The notes below the pieces were generated by a model that was given only the letters and a program-made list of their open reading frames with translations, was not told the origin of the DNA and made no database searches. From Haliotis asinina (Eukaryota; Mollusca; Gastropoda; Lepetellida; Haliotidae), in assembly GCF_037392515.1 (NCBI RefSeq), contig NC_090280.1, positions 74,698,504 to 74,762,503 of the forward strand: a DNA stretch of 64,000 nucleotides. Direction: 5' to 3'. The first letter of the stretch is position 1; each line of letters starts with the position of its first letter. Positions 57,301 through 64,000 of the stretch are shown here, piece after piece. Both the position numbers and the translations under genes were made by a program.

Positions 57301-59219
57301 TTTGACAATGAGAAGTCTGTAAAGTGCCTTCTGCCTGCCTGTACACATGACTTCAGCAATGGTGACTACTACTATAAGATTTCAAGCAGAAGAATGAGGT
57401 CGAAAGAGGTCAGAGCAATGTCACAGTATTTTAAATAAATGTTTAAAAGCAGATTCACTGCTAAGGAAAACAATTAGTGCACACTTTATTGGTTCCAGTG
57501 AGTTCTGAAACAAATTAAGTTGAAAAAGATGTTTCCATGTAAGGTATGTAATGGAGACATAAGACGGAGATTAGCGTAGAGCTGGGCAGAGGCTGTCAGA
57601 CCACAAGCCTTTAGAACAATATCAATACAAAGTCCCAAATTGAAAAGTTTCCCTATTATCGCCAATGTGACCTACAGAAAAATTCAGTGTTGAAATACCT
57701 TTGACATCTAGAAAATATGAAATATCCCATATTCAAAACAAATTACAAAAGTTAATGTTTCACCCCAGGTTTGCAAAACTGTACTATGTCCATGTGATTG
57801 AAGGTGCAAGTGATCCCCTGGGTGTTGGCAGATAGTAACCACGTGAGGTCCCCCTCCCAGAGACTGGATGCCCAGAAGACTATCTTCGTGGGAGCCTTGC
57901 ATGGCATGATCACGGCTGAGGCATTGGCCAGTATCATGAATGACCTGTTTGGCAATGTTGTCTATGCTGGCATCGACACTGACAAACACAAATATCCAAT
58001 TGGTGAGAGTGTGTGAAGGACTTCTTGTTTTGTTTTTTTTATGCCATGCCACACTTGTTAGGGTGAACTGGTGGAAGACTGCAGATTACATATGTTTGAA
58101 AATGTTAAAGTTCCAAATCTTTGAAGTTGGTATCCAGTCATTTTGACAGTTTGAGATGTTTCTAAAAGTATTGGCTAAGCCGAAAGCCAATCGCCTTTTT
58201 GTAAGTAGAGAATGTCAACAGGATAATGTGTAAAATTCTGCAAGAAACACCTTGAAAGAATGATGAAAATTACTGAATAAAACACATTTTGTGACGACAT
58301 GTTTAACTATAATTGACCTTCAGTAGGATGATCCAGAGATCAACAATGTCAGTCTTAATTGGCTACAATACACAAGGGTTGATAGTCGACCATTATTATA
58401 TGTTCCCAGTAATATTATTTTCATCATCACATCTGAACATGTAAAATAATATGAGTAAAATATACCTAGGTCCTTGGACATTTTACTAGTGCAGATTCTT
58501 TTGTGCTAGAAACTATATTAACCTTTTCGCTTCTGATCATTTCTACAGGGCAAGACTTTGTTGCTCTGTTTACTCATGTTTGCTGTGTGTGTCATCCAGG
58601 TTCTGGCCGAGTCACATTCAGCAGCAAGAAGAGCTATATGAAGGCAGTCCAGGCTGCTTTCATAGAGATCAAGACACCAAAGTTCACAAAGAAGGTAACT
58701 GCTGTACCTGAAATCTTGATTGTAGATCCTCTGTAGAGTTCCTCTTGTTAGATTTTCACTGGAATTTTCTCAGTAACTTCTGAACTCAGTTGATTCGCAT
58801 TTCTTACCATAATTTCAAAACTTACTGGTGTGAAACGAAAAAGGGTTTATCAGCCATTTAATGTGATAATTTTCAAACCAATGTTGCATCGCACATTTCT
58901 GGTTGGCCAAAATAGGCAGTCATCCTTCCTTATTTCATACCCACTCCATTCAGTTATGTTTGAAGTTTTGAGAGGATTATATTGCACTTGCATGTTTGCC
59001 ATCTAATACTCTGTATTTCGATGTCAGATTCAGATAGACCCCTACCTGGAGGATGCCATCTGTTCACTGTGCAGCATCCAACAAGGTCCCTACTTCTGTC
59101 GAGAAATGCAGTGCTTCAAGTACTTTTGTCGATCATGTTGGTACTGGCAGCATGCCTTAGACACCATGCGACACCACAAACCTCTCACAAGGAACACCAA
59201 GAATTCAATTCCATTTTGA
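48154..59219 (+). CDS. CPEB1: Cytoplasmic polyadenylation element-binding protein 1 (CPEB1/orb type)
   Basis: Binds CPE (UUUUAU-like) sites in mRNA 3' UTRs and controls poly(A) length and translation in oocytes and neurons. Exons: 48154-48328, 48752-48862, (candidate microexon 49306-49335), 49531-49684, 51635-51815, 52833-53073, 54799-54912, 56775-56837, 57284-57408, 57804-58002, 58600-58694, 59028-59219. Phases agree throughout and give 549 residues without the first exon. Numbered from 48154: N-terminal [10 protein letters not shown] (about 31-40), the Ser-rich [12 protein letters not shown] region in the exon at 51635, RRM1 at about 313-388 ([17 protein letters not shown]), RRM2 at 413-485 ([14 protein letters not shown]) and a Cys/His ZZ-type domain at about 495-540. 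The C-terminal [10 protein letters not shown] and the N-terminal motif match CPEB1, not CPEB2-4. The start codon exon is missing. Confidence 0.95.
48752..48862 (+). CDS. CPEB1: CPEB1 exon
   Basis: Acceptor CACTTCCAG. Encodes [19 protein letters not shown] and a Gln/Ser/Thr stretch. Donor CCTG|GTAATA, phase 1. Confidence 0.88.
49306..49335 (+). CDS. CPEB1: Candidate 30-nt CPEB1 microexon
   Basis: Acceptor TTTGTCTTGTAAG and donor CCAA|GTGAGC bound 30 nt. In the required phase it would encode [10 protein letters not shown] with no stop. Skipping it also keeps the frame, so it could be a cassette exon. No homologue is known to me. Confidence 0.4.
49531..49684 (+). CDS. CPEB1: CPEB1 exon
   Basis: Acceptor CTTCCCTCCAG. 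Encodes [20 protein letters not shown] and a Tyr/Pro/Thr-rich disordered stretch. Donor TCAAG|GTACCA, phase 2. Confidence 0.9.
50281..50380 (+). promoter_or_regulatory. CRE-like cluster in a CPEB1 intron
   Basis: A perfect TGACGTCA at 50281-50288 and three TGATGTCA near-matches within 85 bp. It may be an enhancer-like cluster or simply a small degenerate repeat. Confidence 0.3.
51385..51550 (+). repeat. SINE-B copy in CPEB1 intron
   Basis: GGACTTCAGCAACCCATGC head, GACTTGGTTGATACATGTCA and TATTGATCACTGGGC. The 3' end is missing. It ends less than 90 bp before the exon at 51635. Confidence 0.8.
51635..51815 (+). CDS. CPEB1: CPEB1 exon, Ser-rich regulatory region
   Basis: Acceptor TTTCTTGCAG. 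Encodes [16 protein letters not shown] and [19 protein letters not shown]. The latter matches the conserved Ser/Asp block of vertebrate CPEB1 as I recall it. Several Ser-Pro sites could be kinase targets (inference). Donor ATGATG|GTAAGT, phase 0. Confidence 0.92.
51877..52029 (-). repeat. SINE-A copy in CPEB1 intron
   Basis: GAGCGAGTAAGTTGG tail, GGGACACGAGAAATGG, GAGAATCGAACCTGAG and GCTTTAACCACGAGGCTACC. Confidence 0.8.
52331..52506. mobile_element. 176-bp MITE, TA-target type
   Basis: The left end CAGTGGAATCTGTCTAAACC follows TA. The right end reads, in reverse complement, CAGTGGTAGCTGTCCAAACC. No coding content. The ends resemble pogo/Tc1-group MITEs. Confidence 0.75.
52674..52768 (+). 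repeat. SINE-A head in CPEB1 intron
   Basis: GTAGCCTAGTGGTTAAAGC and CAGGTTCATGTCCCTGCG, then TTCTTGTGTCCATTGCTAGT. It is 3' truncated. Confidence 0.75.
52833..53073 (+). CDS. CPEB1: CPEB1 exon before RRM1
   Basis: Acceptor TGATGTTTCAG. Encodes a linker ending [16 protein letters not shown], the counterpart of DPFSIEREARLHRQAA in vertebrate CPEB1. Donor GCTG|GTAGGT, phase 1. Confidence 0.93.
53255..53612 (+). repeat. Dispersed repeat shared with 29875-30215
   Basis: Same order of blocks as the 29.9 kb copy, including GTAATTTGCTGTTGTTTAAA and TTGATGAAAGTGTC. An extra segment of about 50 bp sits in the middle. Confidence 0.8.
53700..53820 (+). repeat. SINE-B 5' part
   Basis: CTACAGTAACTCATGCATG, GGATTGGGTGATCAAGC and GGGTGACACATGTCACC. 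The 3' half is missing. Confidence 0.7.
53870..54110 (+). repeat. Unclassified interspersed repeat
   Basis: Contains CAGAACTTTAAAACTTTCTT, CACACTTGGCACATAGAATG and CCATAGCAACAAGTGTAA. This order resembles an invertebrate repeat I recall only loosely. Confidence 0.35.
54799..54912 (+). CDS. CPEB1: CPEB1 exon, start of RRM1
   Basis: Acceptor TTGTTTGCAG. Encodes [20 protein letters not shown] and [11 protein letters not shown] (RNP2 of RRM1). Donor GAAG|GTATCT, phase 1. Confidence 0.95.
55335..55448 (+). repeat. SINE-A 3' part in CPEB1 intron
   Basis: CATCTCTGGTGTCCCATCAC, then AATATTGCTGGTATATTGCA and AAGCTAAACTTAC. Confidence 0.75.
56775..56837 (+). CDS. CPEB1: CPEB1 exon, RRM1 middle
   Basis: Acceptor TTTTTTCAAG. 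Encodes [20 protein letters not shown]. Donor GATG|GTAAGA, phase 1; 63 nt. Confidence 0.94.
57284..57408 (+). CDS. CPEB1: CPEB1 exon, end of RRM1
   Basis: Acceptor TTTGTTCCAG. Encodes [13 protein letters not shown] (RNP1) and [14 protein letters not shown]. Donor AAAGAG|GTCAGA, phase 0. Confidence 0.95.
57804..58002 (+). CDS. CPEB1: CPEB1 exon, linker and RRM2 start
   Basis: Acceptor GTGATTGAAG. Encodes [20 protein letters not shown], then [20 protein letters not shown] and [12 protein letters not shown]. Donor ATTG|GTGAGA, phase 1. Confidence 0.96.
58600..58694 (+). CDS. CPEB1: CPEB1 exon, RRM2 end
   Basis: Acceptor GTCATCCAG. Encodes [20 protein letters not shown] and KTPKFTKK. Donor AAGAAG|GTAACT, phase 0. 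Confidence 0.96.
59028..59219 (+). CDS. CPEB1: CPEB1 last coding exon, ZZ-type zinc domain and stop
   Basis: Acceptor TTTCGATGTCAG. Encodes [32 protein letters not shown] and [13 protein letters not shown], then a short NSIPF end and TGA at 59217-59219. The Cys and His ligands of the CPEB zinc domain are all present. Confidence 0.96.
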   Translation: MQIDPYLEDAICSLCSIQQGPYFCREMQCFKYFCRSCWYWQHALDTMRHHKPLTRNTKNSIPF

Positions 59220-60485
59220 GCAATAGGTAAATTCTTAAACTTACTGTTTCTAATGAAAACTTAAGTTGACAATCTGTACTTAGTTGCTATTGTCTAAACA
59301 ATTGTCTGATGTTAAACTCAAAGACATTCATCTTCCATCCATTACATAGAGCAGCTCTGTCCTGTCATCATTTTTATCCCACGGAATCCAGAAGCTCTTT
59401 CACTTTATGAAAATGCACAGTCAAGTCAACACTCTAATAATGTCTTGCAATTTGTTATACACTTTCTGCCATTCACTGTACAAATGTACTCGTGTCAAGT
59501 ATTGGGAAGGTTTGCATATTCCATGTTAGTACAGGAATGCAGTGCATTTGGCTTCCCTGACAGTCACATTTCATTAGCCAGTAGACATCTGCCATCATTG
59601 CTCTATCATGGTTGAATGAATGCAGTCAGTGACCATACAAAATTGTTAATATGATGCAATGAAAAGTGTATTAACCTGTTAAACATTGCCTCACCCATGA
59701 TGTAGTTCTACTCACCACTGCAGCAACCTGTGGTTTGGGCTCATGGCCATAGGACTGGAATACTGTTTACAATGACATCAAAGTATACTTGCACATATTT
59801 GGATCACAAGACAACTGTCATTACTAATTCAGTCAACTATTGGCAGACAGAAGCATTTATAAATACTGTTCCTTTGTATAAAAGCATTCATAAGTGTTTT
59901 TTCTGGCATGCATTGATCTTACCGGTTTGTCACTTTGTCAGCATTGTTTTGAAGTTATCTCCCAATTTATGAATGAATACTGATGTTAAAAATTAAATTT
60001 AAATCTGAATGCTAGACTAGCTTACAAACTGAAGTTGCTTCGGTTAAATGAAATACTAACCTCATAAGTAAGCAAATTATTAGTTAGTGTAGAACTTGTT
60101 ATAACAATCCTGAGCCTTGCATTGCCTTTGATGATTAAACCTAAATTATATTTCTTCACCGACTGTAACATGAAAATAGTTGTCAGCATTAGGACTCTTC
60201 AGATGATAGAGGATTAAATATAATTGATTGTAAGAAAAAGCATATTTTCTATTTATCAGAATTTTTTTTAGTAGAACACACTAGACTGAAGTAAACTAAC
60301 CATAAGTTTGACAAATATTCATACAAACATGTGGTTGACAGTGTAAATCTGTGCACATTGTATTCATAGTCTTGTATTCTTCACTACGGTAAATATTAGT
60401 GTAACCTGTCAGTAAATAAACTGTGAATAAATCTCTTGTGAATGTGATGAGATATACTGACAAATATTTTTGATATAAATAAACT
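59220..60485 (+). other. CPEB1: Putative CPEB1 3' UTR
   Basis: Begins after the stop codon. The first pair of AATAAA signals (60415-60420 and 60426-60431) and another near 60477 could mark the transcript end. The extent is an inference. Confidence 0.4.
60415..60431 (+). terminator. Two adjacent polyadenylation signals
   Basis: AATAAA at 60415-60420 and 60426-60431, about 1.2 kb after the CPEB1 stop. Usage is unproven. Confidence 0.35.
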
Positions 60486-61494
60486 GAGTAATTTGTATGT
60501 ATAAGGTAAAAGTAAAATTCCGGTTGCTGGCAGAATTATGGACAATACTTGTACCCTTTATCTTTCAGGGTGATTGGAATCTCTCCCAAGTGGTCCTGGG
60601 TATAATTCTGTAGTTTATTGCACCCAGTTATATCAAAAAGGTTTGTTGTGAAAGCCAAGTCTGATTTCATTGGACTAGTTTTCGGTTCAGTTCATTGCTG
60701 GAATATTTCTAAAAGTGTCATACTTGACTACCATTTACATTCTGATTGGCTCCGACTCTTTGTTTCAGGAAATGTTCCAGAGACAGCCACAAGCGAGAAG
60801 TGAAGTTGTTTATTTTTATGCTCTAGTCATGTGATAACCTTTATGTATTGGACTCCTTGTATTTTTCCTATGCCCTCTATTCTCTATTGTTGGTTTGTTG
60901 AATAACAAAAACTTGTTTTGTACATAAGTGCTGTTTTCTTTGTTTACATTTGATTTTGTTTACCAGTGTCTCAAATGAATTTTGTTATAAATGAGACATA
61001 GATTTTTCTTGATCATTGATGATAGCTTCAGAATAACAGGATGTATCAATATTTTATTTTTCTTATCTCATTCACAAGTCTCGCCCATTTCATAGACATT
61101 TTATATATCAATAGCCTTTTAGGAACATCATTACACACAATCTTGGTAGCAGGAACGCATACTTTTAGAGGTTTTATGAGAGTTGAAAGAAAGTGTTTGA
61201 GTCCTTCATATGTAAGCTTATGGTTTAGGTAATATGGCATTCTAGACTGAATGAAAACAAAGTTGAGAATTGCTAGTCTTTTAATTCCAAGTAAATGCGT
61301 AAGAATAAATATCTGAACACAAGTTGATTAAGTAACAAGAAACGTGGAAGTGATTTTTTTTCCCCAAGCCTTTCTGCACACATACACCAACTTGTTACGT
61401 TCTGGAATCAGTAAAACTGATTGCCACCACAAGTAATTGAGGCTAAAACAAATTTCACTACCTGTTAGCCCAGACAGGACAAGTACCAAGCTTG

Positions 61495-61592
61495 AATCTT
61501 CATGTAGGTACAATGTGAAGCCTATTTCTAGTGTCCCCTGCCTTGATATTGCAGGGATATTCCTAATGGCAACATAAAGCTATACTCACCCT
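61495..61592 (+). repeat. SINE-A 3' part
   Basis: CATGTAGGTACAATGTGAAG, TTCTAGTGTCCCCTGCC, TTGATATTGCAGGGATATTC and an AAGCTATACTCACC tail. Confidence 0.75.
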
Positions 61593-61686
61593 TAGGACAG
61601 GGGCTTGACTGCCTAGTTCCCATTGAAATTAGCTGAAATGCTGTTCATGAAACTCGGCATTCACTGAAGTTGTTCTTTTCAAGGCT

Positions 61687-61920
61687 TTCAGCAACCCATG
61701 CTTGCCACGAAAGGCGACTGTGCTTGTCATAAGAGGTGACTAACGGGATCGGGTGGTCAGGCTCGCTGACTTGGTTGACACATATCATCGGTTCCCAATT
61801 GTGCAGATCGATGCTGATGTTGATCACTGGATTGTCTGGTTGAGACTCGATTATTTACAGACCGACGCCATATAGCTGGAATATTGTTGAGTGCCGCATA
61901 AAACTAAACTCACTCACTCA
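61687..61920 (+). repeat. SINE-B, best copy, with 12-bp target duplication
   Basis: Flanked by CTTTTCAAGGCT at 61675-61686 and 61921-61932, a perfect 12-bp direct repeat. It runs from TTCAGCAACCCATGC through GTTGATCACTGGATTGTC and CCATATAGCTGGAATATTG to an (ACTC)n tail. Near the head, CTTGCCACGAAAGGCGACT is doubled as a diverged CTTGTCATAAGAGGTGACT. Target duplication plus tail shows LINE-driven insertion. Confidence 0.9.
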
Positions 61921-64000
61921 CTTTTCAAGGCTAGTCTGATAACTGGTCAATAGATTGTCTTCTACAATGAAACCCCAACAAAAATGAAGTGTACATTAGC
62001 TTTTTTATGAATGTTACCATCTTTTTGTAAGCACAAATTATCTCATTGTGCTTGCTAGCCCAGTTTACTTAGCTTAGTATGAAGTTATCTTGTTTCAGTA
62101 TGATTAGTTTTACTGTGACATTTGACTTGATCAGCTTCAGTCTGAAAATTTGTGAGTTTTGTGGAATAGTTTCTAGTTATGTGGAGTCTGAACATTGAAC
62201 CCTTAAGTTCCATTGCTAATTACGAAGTTGGCATAATAGTATTATGACATGTCTACTGTTGCTTTATCTTTTAGAACATTATTGAGGTAAATTTATGTGT
62301 TATTTTATATACTCAACTTAAGTGAAGGACCACTCCAATATTAAAGTCTTTAATAGTTCATATTATGATCCATTTAATACTTGTATACTGGGACAGTCCT
62401 AGACTTTTTTTGTTGTATATTTGATTTGGTTTGTTACTCATTTCTAGACAAAGTAAGATTTCTAAGGAAAATGATATATTCACTATTAGTTTACCCAATG
62501 TAAACAAGTGAAAATTCTGTGCAAATTTGGAATATTGCTGACTTGGTAATGTGGATTAGACATTTCTATGGTGATTTCTTGAGTGGTGTTTTGTATCCTT
62601 TTTGGACAGTTAGGAAAAAATTACATCAAGCAAAAATTTGTAGGTCTGTAGAAAGTTACCGTGATAATAGGCCTTGAATGTTCAACTTTTTAATTGCCAA
62701 TGTAAGTCTCCTGACTCTTATTTTTTGTATTTACACGAAACTTTGAGCCCATGAAATGTTCAACTGACTCGCACAACATTTTGTATAATTTTTTTGTCAT
62801 AGTATTTCTACATTACAAAATGTTTTATTCAATCATTAGTTTAAAGAGTGTAAATGAATTTTGAATTGCACCCACAGGCTCGGTTTTTGAACTTCATTCA
62901 TTGAAAGGAATTTCTCAAAAGTTTGGATTTATAGTGTATATATATGTATTGTTACATGCAGTTGCCTGTTTGAGTTTATTTTGCACAGTTATAAATTAAT
63001 GCACTTGTTTTGTTGAATTAGTTCTGGCAATGAATTAATGGTCCTTGTGTTCAGTTGGCCATGTTTCTGCTTCTATTTATTGTGCTATTTCTGAAGTGCT
63101 ATTGACATTTTTGTTAACACGCTCTCTAGGTTGTACAAGGTTTAGTATGCAAGCCAATTTGGTTGTTGGGAGGGTAGTTGCTAGTGTTTGTAGCTGATAC
63201 CTGTCAGTATTGAAATGTTGTTTGTCCTAATGTACACTCAAACATATATTCACTTCACAATCCCAGTTTACCTCAATTCCAGTTTGAAAAAATAATAGTT
63301 GGAGCAACGGTTTCACAAAATGCATGCAAATATCTTGCATATGCCATATTTTTAATGACTTTCCGATAGTGATTTCATTTCTATCAAGAACAGGCCAAAT
63401 ACTGAAAGACATTTTCAGAAAATTTGCGATTTTGGGTTCAAAAGCACAATTTCTTCTCCTGTGTTTAGTATATTTTCATGTTAATGCATTTTAATGTACT
63501 CTTTGCAAACCAATATTTCAGTGATACTTTCCAGTAAGAGATACAGAAATGTTTAAGGATAGATAAATAGTTCATCCTATTGCTTTCACACTTTTACAGA
63601 CATGCCTTAACAACAGACATTTTAGCAGTGGATAATTTTTACACACATCTTTCCAAGGAAATCATTCATGCAGTTTTACATAACTGAGACAGAACTGTTT
63701 TAAATGCATGTAACAGTGAGACATAGTAAGAAGCTTTTTAAGAAATCTCAAATGGAATGTTAAGATTTTTATTGCTTTAACAAATGTAATAATGTTTTAC
63801 CATCAGTAATGACTCTCCTGTCTTTTTATAACATTTTATGTAGCCTCTTCAAATCATGGGATATGTCCAATCTTTTTATTTCCAGAAGTAAAGGAATTAG
63901 TTACACAATTAAAATTGTTTCTATGTTCATTTTGTCACATTTCCTGAGTTGATTTTCTTTGTCATTTCCATTTTGCCTTTTTCAGGTGATGGTGTATGCT

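Larger units (their letters stand above)
60486..63980. other. No gene recognised; downstream flank of CPEB1
   Basis: AT-rich sequence with two SINE insertions. It may include a longer CPEB1 3' UTR. The window ends just after a CTTTTTCAG acceptor-like string at 63976-63985 or so, which alone is not evidence of an exon. Confidence 0.35.

Noticed and set aside
60768-60803. Exon-like segment after a TGTTTCAG acceptor, reading NVPETATSEK
   Set aside because: It follows the CPEB1 stop codon; at most it is a 3' UTR exon, and no evidence supports splicing here.
63960-63980. Acceptor-like CTTTTTCAG at the window end
   Set aside because: The sequence after it is too short to judge.

Overview
The window looks like nuclear DNA of a marine gastropod mollusc, most likely a vetigastropod such as an abalone. 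The basis is the intron-rich animal genes plus many copies of two short interspersed repeats that end in (CACT)n/(GAGT)n runs; the genus is an inference from memory of such repeats, not from a search.

Two host genes can be built exon by exon with consistent splice phases. On the minus strand, 13479-26347 holds a complete organic cation transporter of the SLC22 / major facilitator family: nine coding exons, 563 residues, one GC-AG intron. On the plus strand, 48154-59219 holds a CPEB1/orb-type cytoplasmic polyadenylation element-binding protein: eleven firm coding exons plus one candidate 30-nt microexon, from the conserved N-terminal motif through two RRMs to the ZZ-type zinc domain and stop. 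Its first coding exon was not identified.

The rest is mostly repeats. 240-6535 is a decayed RNase H-bearing LINE lying between two inverted arms of another repeat. 7509-7873 is a long foldback. 23.5-24.6, 28.1-29.6 and 32.4-33.7 kb are three Tc1-like DNA transposons of different states of decay. 33.7-36.2 kb (minus) and 37.7-38.7 kb (plus) are fossil pieces of Ty3/Gypsy-type LTR elements, separated by a tandem array built from a SINE body. A 156-bp hairpin element with a 16-bp target duplication (40.7 kb) and a hAT-like MITE (41.9 kb) follow. Two SINE families (here called A, with a tRNA-like head, and B) occur throughout, and both share a 3' tail module with the LINE.

The most unusual signal is inside the transporter gene. 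Sequence from three of its exon boundaries has been copied into neighbouring intronic repeats: the exon 3 acceptor (20.5-20.9 kb), the exon 7 donor (14.9-16.8 kb) and a piece of exon 8 (14.5 kb). These place rows of decoy splice sites next to the real ones. One decoy donor is in frame and would add 12 residues that repeat the ELYPTV motif. I saw no biological system that I could call wholly new.
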